From NCBI GenBank assembly GCA_902803455.1, contig CADCQC010000081.1, positions 1 through 10,932 on the forward strand: 10,932 bases of DNA, given 5' to 3'. Position numbers and translations under genes: made by a program. Origin of the DNA: an uncultured Prevotellaceae bacterium (GTDB lineage Bacteria; Bacteroidota; Bacteroidia; Bacteroidales; Bacteroidaceae). Shown here in pieces: positions 1 through 7,294 of the stretch (its first letter is position 1; each line of letters opens with the position of its first letter). The notes beneath the pieces were generated by a model. It saw only the letters and a program-made list of their open reading frames with translations. It did not search any database and was not told where the DNA came from.

Positions 1-2641
1 CAACCTTCAGACCGAAGTGGATAGCGGGCAGGTAGTAGTTGGCCGACCAAGCATCTTTCTTGAACTTGTCAGCATTGTCATTCCGGTGATAATAACTGTT
101 GCCCGAGATGTTGGTGACTTCGAAGTATGCCTGCTTGTAGGAGTTGGATTCAGATCTCACGACAAAGCGGAGGGATGATTTGCCATCATAAGTGATCGGC
201 TCTGCGAGGTTGATCACAATCAGGTCTGCCAGTTCAGTACTGGATCCTTCTTTCTTCCATTGATGCTCTTCGGTGATGGCTTGAGTCATGCCGTTGGTGT
301 CATAGATGCCGTCAGCAGGAGCCGGCTGTTCAACATCGGTGGTCTTCTCGTACCAAACACTCAAAGTCGTTGTATATGGATCAGCCGAACGATAACCTTT
401 GAAGGTAATCGATTCAATGACATCACCGGTATTCAGACCAGCAGCTTCCAATACCTCTTTGGTGTAGAGAGACACGCTCTCACTGTTGTTCCAGTTCAAG
501 TGAAGCAGATTAGTGTTCGATGCAGAAGGATTTGAACCAAGGACTGCAATGTCGCTTTGTACTTTCTCCTCAGCGATCGTCACTTCCACCTCTTCGGTCT
601 TCACCAAGGCATCTCCGCTCTTCACTTCAATATATGCTGGCAATGTGCCAATAGTGTGTGGCTTGAAGGTGAAGGAGAGGGTGGTGTAGTTGTTCTCTTC
701 AAAGTTATTGTAATTGCCATTGATGTTAGCCACAGGCAGCTCAACATCATTGTTCGTGGCAACAGCCTCACCATCTACATAAAGCGTAGCGGTATAGTTG
801 CCTGCGGTTTCCACATTAGGACCGATATTGCCAACAGAGACTTTGGCGGTATATTCGGCGTTTTGTGTGCCCTTGGCAGGAATGTCGGATTTGACAATCA
901 ACAGGTTGTGTGCAAATCCTTCAGCATACACCAGACCATAGATATTGTCAATCTTGGCTTTGGTCAATTTGAAACCGAGGAACCAGTCGCCTGCTTCAGG
1001 AATTTCTGCCGTATAGGTCGTCCACTTGGAGCTGGATGAGATCTCAGAGATTGTCTGAATGGTCGTCCAGTTTTGTCTGTCTTTGGAAATCATCACTTCC
1101 ACTATGCTACCGCTGTAGGCAGTATTTTCAGCGTCGAATGTGATTTTCTCTCCAGCGGTGGCAGTCATCAGAGGCGTGATAAACAATGGATTGGAGCCAG
1201 TTCCAACTTGCAGATAACTATTTTTGGCGGCTCCAGAGCCTTCCGTGCTGATATAGACATGGCCCCTCACAGATCCTGCCGGATAGGCGTTATTGCCTGC
1301 ACCGTCGTCAAAGGTGATCAGATTCTTTGATGGATCAAGCACATTTCCTGTAACGGCTTTTGAATAAGGCGCTTCATCACCATTCTTATCTACATAGACC
1401 ACTACTAGGTCTCCAGAGAAAACACCTAGTGTTGTGGCAGGAAGCGTGATTGTAAATGATTTGAACGCTTTGGAGTCCACCGTGAATTCACCGGAGAGGT
1501 TTGCTGTGTATCCATCTGGCACGGTGATGGATTTTACCTGAAGTGGAGCGAGACCGTCATTGTAAATCTCGTAAGTCTTAGAAACCTCCTCTGTCACCAT
1601 GCCAAAGGCAATGTCGCCATAGAGATTGGAGGTACTGGTAGACCCACCCTCACGGAATACGAACTTAGGTTCGTATCGATTATAATTGGACTGTGCACGT
1701 TGCACCACACTGCCTGATACGTTCTCTTTCAAGTCCATGTTGATGTAAGTGTAGCTATAGGGCCATAAAGATGGATCCAACTCTACAGATACCTCAAACT
1801 CATCCGATGTCGCTTGAGGATCCAAAGCCTGTGATATAAGCGTCGTAACGTAAACATCATTGGTCTTTCTGTTGAAAATAGAAACACTGTAGCCATCATC
1901 TTCCGTAGCAAATGCCACCTCACCTACGTTCTTCACCTTTACCATGTATTTTACAAGCACTTTGCCATTTGCCTGCTGATCCCAATAAATGGTACCCGAG
2001 GTGGCAGATGGTACAGCAGAAGTGATGGCCAGCTTGCGCTCTTTCTCTATGACAGCACTTTCCGCGGTGAAGTTGTCCAGATAGACGTATTGTGCACGGA
2101 TACCGATACGTGTGGCTGAAGACAGCTCAATCTGGGCGGTCACATAATCGTCTGTATTGATTTCTGCTTCCTGCTGGTCTGCATCAAGTATCTGTGCAGT
2201 GATTTTCTCCCCGTATTCTGTTCCATTGTCATTCACTTCATAGAACTCAACGAAAGAAGGATAAGTGGAGGATGCATTGTTGTTTTTGACTTGTATGGTC
2301 ACTTTTCCCGATACCTTAGGGGTCACCAACATGTCATAAACGACTTTGCCACTTGCATTGTAACCGCTACCAGAGGCATATTGCCGGTAGACATTCAAAG
2401 CTCCACTTTCTTCTATACCAGCATTAGAAGAATAGGAATAGGCCATGTACCTGAAATCACCATCGTCGTCATAATATTGCGCAATGTGTTTCCAGTCTTT
2501 GGAGACAGCAAATTGATGGTCGCTTGTGTTGATTACTTCATTGAAATCAACAGCATAATTATTTACTGTCTCGCCTGCTTGGGCACCCGAATAACCTATC
2601 AGGGCCAGCAGCGTTAATAATAATAATTTAGCTTTTTTCAT
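1..2641 (-). CDS. Secreted multidomain surface protein, 3' end outside window (gene D)
   Basis: The frame is open for 880 codons from the ATG at 2641 to the left edge, so the C-terminus is missing. Residues 1-22 form a Sec signal peptide (MKKAKLLLLTLLALIGYSGAQA, cut after AQA). From sequence character I read: a beta-rich N-terminal region (about 25-195); a second beta domain (about 200-325); an ASH/choice-of-anchor-D-like domain (about 338-434, containing YGDIAFGMV and YEIYNDG); a choice-of-anchor-J-like beta sandwich (about 438-575, starting LITFDDG and containing SGSIVEVMISKDRQNW); a CARDB/Ig-like domain (about 580-690, containing TATLYVDGEAV); and a domain (about 695-880) like those in Bacteroidales surface proteins. 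No catalytic motif was seen. The role is probably a surface adhesin or scaffold. A T9SS C-terminal domain is expected beyond the window but not visible. It has its own promoter, and its base composition is lower in GC than the three upstream genes. Domain limits are by eye; no exact family is recognised. Confidence 0.9.
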   Translation of the reverse strand, partial: MKKAKLLLLTLLALIGYSGAQAGETVNNYAVDFNEVINTSDHQFAVSKDWKHIAQYYDDDGDFRYMAYSYSSNAGIEESGALNVYRQYASGSGYNASGKVVYDMLVTPKVSGKVTIQVKNNNASSTYPSFVEFYEVNDNGTEYGEKITAQILDADQQEAEINTDDYVTAQIELSSATRIGIRAQYVYLDNFTAESAVIEKERKLAITSAVPSATSGTIYWDQQANGKVLVKYMVKVKNVGEVAFATEDDGYSVSIFNRKTNDVYVTTLISQALDPQATSDEFEVSVELDPSLWPYSYTYINMDLKENVSGSVVQRAQSNYNRYEPKFVFREGGSTSTSNLYGDIAFGMVTEEVSKTYEIYNDGLAPLQVKSITVPDGYTANLSGEFTVDSKAFKSFTITLPATTLGVFSGDLVVVYVDKNGDEAPYSKAVTGNVLDPSKNLITFDDGAGNNAYPAGSVRGHVYISTEGSGAAKNSYLQVGTGSNPLFITPLMTATAGEKITFDAENTAYSGSIVEVMISKDRQNWTTIQTISEISSSSKWTTYTAEIPEAGDWFLGFKLTKAKIDNIYGLVYAEGFAHNLLIVKSDIPAKGTQNAEYTAKVSVGNIGPNVETAGNYTATLYVDGEAVATNNDVELPVANINGNYNNFEENNYTTLSFTFKPHTIGTLPAYIEVKSGDALVKTEEVEVTIAEEKVQSDIAVLGSNPSASNTNLLHLNWNNSESVSLYTKEVLEAAGLNTGDVIESITFKGYRSADPYTTTLSVWYEKTTDVEQPAPADGIYDTNGMTQAITEEHQWKKEGSSTELADLIVINLAEPITYDGKSSLRFVVRSESNSYKQAYFEVTNISGNSYYHRNDNADKFKKDAWSANYYLPAIHFGLKV
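2615..2626 (-). repeat. Four TTA codons in the gene D signal peptide
   Basis: Codons 6-9 of gene D are TTA four times in a row and encode the leucine core of the signal peptide, directly after an A-rich ATGAAAAAAGC start. Slippage here would add or remove leucines in frame and change the hydrophobic core length without breaking the gene. The repeat is short, so this may just be AT-rich codon use. Confidence 0.6.
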
Positions 2642-2683
2642 AAGCGTTTGTATTAAGGTGAAAAAAAGATCTATATATTTCTG

Positions 2684-2716
2684 CAAATATACAATTTTTT
2701 ATGATTAGTTTACAAA
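2684..2716 (-). promoter_or_regulatory. Bacteroidetes-type promoter for gene D
   Basis: On the minus strand TTTG (2716-2713) is followed after 21 bases by TATATTTG (2691-2684). This matches the Bacteroidetes primary sigma consensus TTTG-N19-21-TAnnTTTG exactly. Transcription should start near 2675-2678, leaving a leader of about 35 bases before the ATG at 2641. The leader is A/T-rich and has no Shine-Dalgarno sequence, which is normal in this phylum. The site lies in the only AT-rich gap between genes C and D, so D is probably a separate transcription unit. Confidence 0.75.
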
Positions 2717-2750
2717 ATTTCCGAGGTTTTTTTATGCTTATCGGTAATTT
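2715..2750 (-). terminator. Weak dyad after gene C, possible terminator
   Basis: In the sense of transcription AAATTACCGA (2750-2741) and TCGGAAATTT (2724-2715) can pair over 10 positions with one mismatch, around a 16-base A-rich loop. It starts about 22 bases after the gene C stop. The stem is AT-rich, the loop is large and no clear U-run follows, so termination is uncertain. It touches the -33 element of the gene D promoter. Confidence 0.25.
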
Positions 2751-2772
2751 TTTTGTTTTTTATGTCTGAACG

Positions 2773-4710
2773 TTACCTCACACTGATTTTTCTCACATTC
2801 TGTCCTTGCCGGATGAGATAGATGCCTGGTTGAGATTGAAGCGTTTCCACTCGTCTGCCATCGAGGGTGAAATACTCGGGAGAAGCCTCTTTTTGTTCTC
2901 CGTCAACGGTATGAATGCCTGTGATGTCGGCCAGAGAGAAACTATTGCAGCCTGTGACATCCATCTCCATCACGTTGTCGTCGGTCACCGCTTCTGCCTG
3001 ACGGGTGATGAACCCGATGAGCGTCAGTTGGTTGACATCCCATGAGGGATCGAGTGTGACTTGGTGGTGAGCGGTGTATTGCAGGCCGTTGACATTGACG
3101 GGATTGCCCAAGGGCGAGGTGACAAACTGCCGCAGCACATGGTGGTGGAGGTAGTTGTTGTCGGTGGTGGTGCGCCCCGTCTTGGTGTTGACGATCACCT
3201 GTTTGGCTTTCACGTTGTTTTCGGTGAGCAACAGGGTGAGGGAAGGCGTGCCTAAGATGTCGGTGGCACCCTCGGCCAAGTCGCCCGTCACCTCGATGTC
3301 GAGTTCACGGGTGTCGGCATGGTAGGTGGGCTGCAGGTTCACGGTGGCGAAGGCAGGCTGCATCAGGTCCTGTATCATCAGGTCGTTGAGGATGCCCGGC
3401 ACCAGGACGGCATATTGTTCGGCATAGTAGTTGACATCGTAGGCGATATATGCCTCGCCGGGGAAATAGGACCGGTTGATGGTGAACGAAGGCAACGTGT
3501 AGGCATAGAGTTCGTGCAGGTAGTCGGCATCGGGCAATGAGAGACCGGTGCCCGGGGCATAGACGTTGACGAGCGCCATGGACGGATTCTGACCGGCCAC
3601 CTCCTCGAAAATGGGATCCACGATGGAAGCCATGTAGGCATCCTGGCTGTTGTATTGCTCCACGTAGTTCTTCTGCCGTTGCAGATACTTGTCGTAGACA
3701 TAGAAGCGGGACGTCATGACGGCGTCTTCGGAAAGCGGCTCAGTATCATCTTCTGCCAGGAGGGTCACCTGCAACTGGTGGGCACCCACGGCGATGTCGG
3801 CAGGCAATGTGAGTGTCGGCTGCTGGTGGGCATTGCCTTGTTGGTGGAGCACCTCATCGTAACGGAACGTGACGGGAGCTTCGTCGTCGAGTTGGCAGAC
3901 AAGGGAGTAGGAAGAGACGTCCTCGCGGCCGTTGTTGGCAGCGATGATATAGGTCTCCACCTTATCACCCGCTTTCTTATAGCGGAATCCCGTGTCGACG
4001 TAAGAGAGGCTGAGGGCACGGGCGGGCAGGTTGCTCACGTCGACGATGAGTTGGATGCACAGGGCGCCGAGTTGGTTGATGCTGTACCACCCCAAGCCGC
4101 TGCCGTAATCGGTATAGATGAGAAAGCCACCGCTCTTAGATTCACCGACGGTGCACAGTCCGCCCTGGTCGGAGGCAGCCATGTCTTCTGTCTCGTTGTA
4201 CTCAAAACCGACGAGCAGGGTCTGGTCTTCTTCTATCTCCAGGGAGGTGTCGCCGTTGAAGAACACGTTGTTCCATCCTTCATAGAGCCGTTGGCTCTTG
4301 TCGATGCCCGAAGAAGAGATGATCCCCTGTTCGCTGATGGTGCGGAGGAAGGTGTTGGACTTGCCTAAGGACTGGGCTGCGGCTATGCGGATGCCAACAA
4401 CCTGACAACCGACATAGGGCGCGAGGATATCAGGTCCGATGGCTACTGCGACGGGATAAGAGCCTGCCTCGCCCACCATCAGTCCCTTGATGGTGATGCT
4501 GTCGGGGTCGTTGCCGGCGATGAAGCCGACGGCCCGTTGGATGGATGAGAGTCCCTCGACACGTGCCGGTGCGGCGTGCTGCTGGCTACTGAGGGCGGCA
4601 GGTTGCTGTCCTGGGGTTACGGGGGTGGCCAGAGCGCCGGTGATGCGTCGCTGTGCCTGCATTGTCAGGGCGAACGCCACGAGCAGGAAAAAGAGAAAAT
4701 GTCTTTTCAT
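2773..4710 (-). CDS. Omp28-like secreted protein with T9SS type A C-terminal domain, lacking CxxC (gene C)
   Basis: The protein has 645 residues and starts with a Sec signal peptide (MKRHFLFFLLVAFALTMQA, cut before Q20). Residues about 60-225 form a beta-rich domain of the kind that precedes Omp28-like regions in Bacteroidales proteins (GSYPVAVAIGPDILAPYVG, VVGIRIA, LLVGFEY, LCIQLIVDV). About 232-340 is an Ig-like linker domain ending in RFYVYD. About 340-590 resembles the Omp28-related family: LPSFTINR (406-413), LTLLLTENNV (491-500) and YLHHHVLRQFV (520-530). Relatives usually carry a thioredoxin-like CxxC just after a VEE/VEQ strand; here the segment VEQYNSQDAYMAS (350-362) has no cysteine, so redox activity looks lost. 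Residues about 611-645 (YFTLDGRR, PGIYLIR, final KISVR) are a T9SS type A sorting domain. The product should be exported through the outer membrane. Its start overlaps the gene B stop. The binding target is unknown; the family match is by eye. Confidence 0.88.
   Translation of the reverse strand: MKRHFLFFLLVAFALTMQAQRRITGALATPVTPGQQPAALSSQQHAAPARVEGLSSIQRAVGFIAGNDPDSITIKGLMVGEAGSYPVAVAIGPDILAPYVGCQVVGIRIAAAQSLGKSNTFLRTISEQGIISSSGIDKSQRLYEGWNNVFFNGDTSLEIEEDQTLLVGFEYNETEDMAASDQGGLCTVGESKSGGFLIYTDYGSGLGWYSINQLGALCIQLIVDVSNLPARALSLSYVDTGFRYKKAGDKVETYIIAANNGREDVSSYSLVCQLDDEAPVTFRYDEVLHQQGNAHQQPTLTLPADIAVGAHQLQVTLLAEDDTEPLSEDAVMTSRFYVYDKYLQRQKNYVEQYNSQDAYMASIVDPIFEEVAGQNPSMALVNVYAPGTGLSLPDADYLHELYAYTLPSFTINRSYFPGEAYIAYDVNYYAEQYAVLVPGILNDLMIQDLMQPAFATVNLQPTYHADTRELDIEVTGDLAEGATDILGTPSLTLLLTENNVKAKQVIVNTKTGRTTTDNNYLHHHVLRQFVTSPLGNPVNVNGLQYTAHHQVTLDPSWDVNQLTLIGFITRQAEAVTDDNVMEMDVTGCNSFSLADITGIHTVDGEQKEASPEYFTLDGRRVETLQSQPGIYLIRQGQNVRKISVR
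4707..4710 (-). other. ATGA stop/start overlap joining genes B and C
   Basis: The gene B stop TGA (4709-4707) overlaps the gene C start ATG (4710-4708) as ATGA on the minus strand. This 4-base overlap is typical of translational coupling by reinitiation, and no Shine-Dalgarno sequence is evident before the ATG. It implies co-transcription and roughly matched synthesis of the two proteins. Confidence 0.85.
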
Positions 4711-7193
4711 CGTTTGATGTATTTCTTGAATTGATGGTCAGTCTGGATCAGATAAATGCCTTTGGGCAACGAGGACACGTCGCTGTTCACCTGATGGCCT
4801 GTGAGGTCGTAGATGACGGCAGGAGCGGTCGGGGAAAGGGTGATGGTGGCGATGCCGTTGACGACATTCACGGTGATGGTGCCCATCTCCGACACGGCAT
4901 GCTCATAGACGGCGGTGATGCCGATGGTGTGGGTGCCTGCTGAGAGTCCCGTCAGCGTGCAAGTGGGCGTGGTGGTCTCCTGCACCTTCGTATGATCGAC
5001 ATAAATGTCGTAGTGGAGCACGTTGCCGTAATTCACCAGCGGTGCCTCACCATCCTCAGGCCCCACGATGAAGTCATCGAGTTGGAGGAAGAAGGTATCG
5101 TAGGAGATGTAGTGGACAGCCAATCGCACACGTTGTCCTGCATAGGCCGACAGGTCAGTCTGGTACTGTGTCCAGATGCCGGCGGGGATGTTGCTGGCGG
5201 TGCTGACAGGTGTGAAGTCTGTGGGTTCGGCACCATCTGTGGATACGCAGAACTCCACCGACTCTGGATACATGGCATCATAGGATTTCATCGTCGTGGT
5301 GAGCGTATAACCCTCACGGATGTCGACAGGAGGCGAGATAAGCCATTTGTCGGCCTTTGCCCGTTGGGGTGAGAAGAAGGCGATGGTCTTGTCGCCGGTA
5401 GGTGCCTGCACCGCGTTGTCGGTGGGCAACATGGCGGGCTGGGTCTTCCATGGGTTGAAGACGATGGGAGCGATGGGCAACGGTTTATCTGCTGTTCCGG
5501 CACCGGGGAAATAGATGACGTTGGTGAGGGCGCCCAGGGCGATGGGGTAGACCGGCATGTCGTCGAGGTCGATGCTGCGCCACTCGCCAAACTCACCCCT
5601 GGCGAAGTCTTCATAGGCCTCAAAAGAGTCGCTGAACACCAGTTCCTGGTTCCATTTCAACAAGAGAGTGCCGTCATCGGCGCCCTCCGGCGTGTCGGCG
5701 GTGATGTTGTAGGGCGTGATGACATGGTCGGTGAGCGTGATGTTGACGGTGGTCGCCTCCGCCACATGGATATTTTGTTGGTAGGCGTTGAAAGCGCCCT
5801 CCTCGATGTTGACCACATAGTCGCCGTGCGGCAGTGAGAGGATGGTGGCTTTTCCGTCGCTGACGGTCTGCTCATAGGTTTCCGTGGTGGCGGTGTTGAT
5901 CAGCCTCACCACTTGTCCGTCGGCGTTGAGATGGCTGTCGGTGCTGACGAGGAAGGTGACAGGCGAATAGTCGCCGCTGATGTCGACCGTCGTGGAGATG
6001 ATCTCACTCTCTGCCTTCCGGTAGACCGCTTTCACCCCGAAGGAGTGTGAACCCGTGGTGACATGCCGGAAGAGGTATTGGTAGTCCTCCGTCGTGTCGA
6101 TCTCCTGTCCGTCGAGATAGATATGGAACACCTCATAGGGATTCTCCTCTGTGCGGGCAGGTGAGCGGCGGGCCTTCGCCTGGGCGGTGGCATAGCCTTT
6201 GGGCTGTCCCACATAGATATCGTCGATCATCAGCATGAACGACCCGTAGCGGTTGTAGTGGCTGATATAGCGGATGGCAAACTTCACCTGTTGTCCGGCG
6301 AAAGCGCTGAGGTCATATTCATACGCCTGCCAGCCTTTCATGTCGGCAGTCTCGTAGTTGCCCTGGTCGAGGCGGACAAAGTCTTTCTGTGTGGGGTTGT
6401 CCGTCTGGGTGGTGATATATACCTGGAAGCGCTCATCATACTTGTCGGCAGCCTTGCCGAGGAAGATGAGGGAATGCTCGTTGCCCACGTTCACAACGGG
6501 CGAGATGAGCCAGTCGTCGTTGGCGTTGCCCGAACTGGTGCGGGTGAAGCCCACATACTGTTTGCCGCTGAAGGGCCTCAGGATGGGGTAGTCATACCAC
6601 CAGGTGGGCGTGACCTCCAATGGGTTGATGATCTGGGCATACTGCATGACGCAACGGTTGGGATAGTCGCCGACGATGGGAGCGGCGGCCTCCAGGTCGG
6701 CATCGATGCCGGTCCATTCGCCAAAATGGATGGCGAAAGGCTCATAGCCCTCAAAGTCATCAAAGAAGGCGGGTGGCTCGGTGTTCCAGGTCATCAGCAC
6801 GCTGTTGTCGCCCGTGTAGGCGTCGTGCTGCATCTCGGCAGTGAGCGAGAAGGGCGTGCGCACCTGTTCTGTCAGATGGAGGTTGACGGCATATGCCGTA
6901 GCTTCATCAGCGATGGTGAACGTGGTGGTGACGGTCTCGTAGCCGGGACGGATGATGGTGAGTTCATGGTTTCCGCCATATACTTTCACCACACAGACAC
7001 CTTCCGCATTGAGTTTGAGGGCGCCATACGACAGGGAGTAGTCGGTCTGCACCAGTGAGACGGGCTGTCCCTGCAGGTAGTCGTCGGTGTCGGTGGTCAC
7101 GGTGATGGTGAGGGTCTTATCCCTGTTTTGGGCAAAGGCCTCGGGCAACAGGAAGGTGGTGAGAACCACGAGGAGGGTAAAGATTCTTTTCAT
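4707..7193 (-). CDS. Duplicated-module cleaved-adhesin-like protein with T9SS type A C-terminal domain (gene B)
   Basis: The chosen start is the ATG at 7193, giving 828 residues and a clean signal peptide (MKRIFTLLVVLTTFLLPEAFA, cut before Q22). A longer frame from GTG 7262 would put 23 non-signal residues in front, encoded by a hairpin. The protein consists of two similar modules. Module 1: a PEGA/carboxypeptidase-regulatory-like domain (about 27-108), a choice-of-anchor J domain (about 141-330; FFDDFEGY, FGEWTGIDAD, DDWLISPVV, DLSAFAGQQVKF, MIDDIYVG) and an Fn3-like strand set (about 352-405; IYLDGQEI, GSHSFGVKAVY). Module 2 repeats this at about 412-490, 517-711 (FSDSFEAY, FGEWRSIDLD, DKWLISPPV, DLSAYAGQRVRLAV, QLDDFIVG) and 726-778 (IYVDHTKV, GTHTIGITAVY). 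Residues about 790-828 are a T9SS type A sorting domain (VIYDLTGHQV, KGIYLI, KKYIKR). The modules resemble adhesin regions of Porphyromonas gingivalis gingipains and HagA. Likely a surface or secreted binding protein with no enzyme domain; the ligand is unknown. Confidence 0.9.
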   Translation of the reverse strand: MKRIFTLLVVLTTFLLPEAFAQNRDKTLTITVTTDTDDYLQGQPVSLVQTDYSLSYGALKLNAEGVCVVKVYGGNHELTIIRPGYETVTTTFTIADEATAYAVNLHLTEQVRTPFSLTAEMQHDAYTGDNSVLMTWNTEPPAFFDDFEGYEPFAIHFGEWTGIDADLEAAAPIVGDYPNRCVMQYAQIINPLEVTPTWWYDYPILRPFSGKQYVGFTRTSSGNANDDWLISPVVNVGNEHSLIFLGKAADKYDERFQVYITTQTDNPTQKDFVRLDQGNYETADMKGWQAYEYDLSAFAGQQVKFAIRYISHYNRYGSFMLMIDDIYVGQPKGYATAQAKARRSPARTEENPYEVFHIYLDGQEIDTTEDYQYLFRHVTTGSHSFGVKAVYRKAESEIISTTVDISGDYSPVTFLVSTDSHLNADGQVVRLINTATTETYEQTVSDGKATILSLPHGDYVVNIEEGAFNAYQQNIHVAEATTVNITLTDHVITPYNITADTPEGADDGTLLLKWNQELVFSDSFEAYEDFARGEFGEWRSIDLDDMPVYPIALGALTNVIYFPGAGTADKPLPIAPIVFNPWKTQPAMLPTDNAVQAPTGDKTIAFFSPQRAKADKWLISPPVDIREGYTLTTTMKSYDAMYPESVEFCVSTDGAEPTDFTPVSTASNIPAGIWTQYQTDLSAYAGQRVRLAVHYISYDTFFLQLDDFIVGPEDGEAPLVNYGNVLHYDIYVDHTKVQETTTPTCTLTGLSAGTHTIGITAVYEHAVSEMGTITVNVVNGIATITLSPTAPAVIYDLTGHQVNSDVSSLPKGIYLIQTDHQFKKYIKR

Positions 7194-7220
7194 GATGTGT
7201 GCTGGTTGATGAATAACAAT

Positions 7221-7266
7221 ACCCGTGTGCAGCGGCGGGGACTGACCGCCGGCACTGCACACGGGT
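7221..7266 (-). promoter_or_regulatory. Strong intercistronic hairpin between genes A and B
   Basis: The outer arms are a perfect 12-bp inverted repeat, acccgtgtgcag (7221-7232) and ctgcacacgggt (7255-7266). Inside, cggcgg (7233-7238) pairs with ccgccg (7246-7251) around a 7-base loop, leaving a 3-base bulge (7252-7254). That gives 18 GC-rich pairs in the A-B mRNA. The sequence after it in the direction of transcription is ATTGTTATTC, not a proper U-run, so it is not a textbook terminator. It may attenuate transcription into B and C, or shield the gene A mRNA 3' end after cleavage so that A outnumbers B and C. It lies 27 bases before the gene B ATG. Confidence 0.75.
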
Positions 7267-7272
7267 GAGGTC

Positions 7273-7289
7273 AGGCATGTGTCATGCCT
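7273..7289 (-). promoter_or_regulatory. Small hairpin directly after the gene A stop
   Basis: aggcatg (7273-7279) and catgcct (7283-7289) form a perfect 7-bp stem with a 3-base loop. It begins 5 bases after the gene A stop codon and is separated by 6 bases from the larger hairpin at 7221-7266. The two structures in tandem fill most of the gap between genes A and B. Confidence 0.55.
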
Positions 7290-7294
7290 AAGGA

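Noticed and set aside
557..1039. Plus-strand reading frame of 160 codons opposite gene D
   Set aside because: Gene D is open in its own frame across the whole stretch with coherent domains; the antisense frame has none.
3655..4368. Plus-strand reading frame of 237 codons opposite gene C
   Set aside because: Antisense shadow of the Omp28-like gene; no independent evidence for it.
4707..4710. Overlap of genes B and C as a broken single gene or frameshift
   Set aside because: Gene B ends with a complete sorting domain and gene C begins with a complete signal peptide, so these are two intact genes.
6258..7058. Plus-strand reading frame of 266 codons opposite gene B
   Set aside because: Antisense to the first module of gene B, with no recognisable family or start signals.
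7194..7262. Upstream GTG start for gene B at 7262
   Set aside because: It would add 23 residues without signal-peptide character in front of a clean signal peptide, and the added codons fall inside the hairpin.
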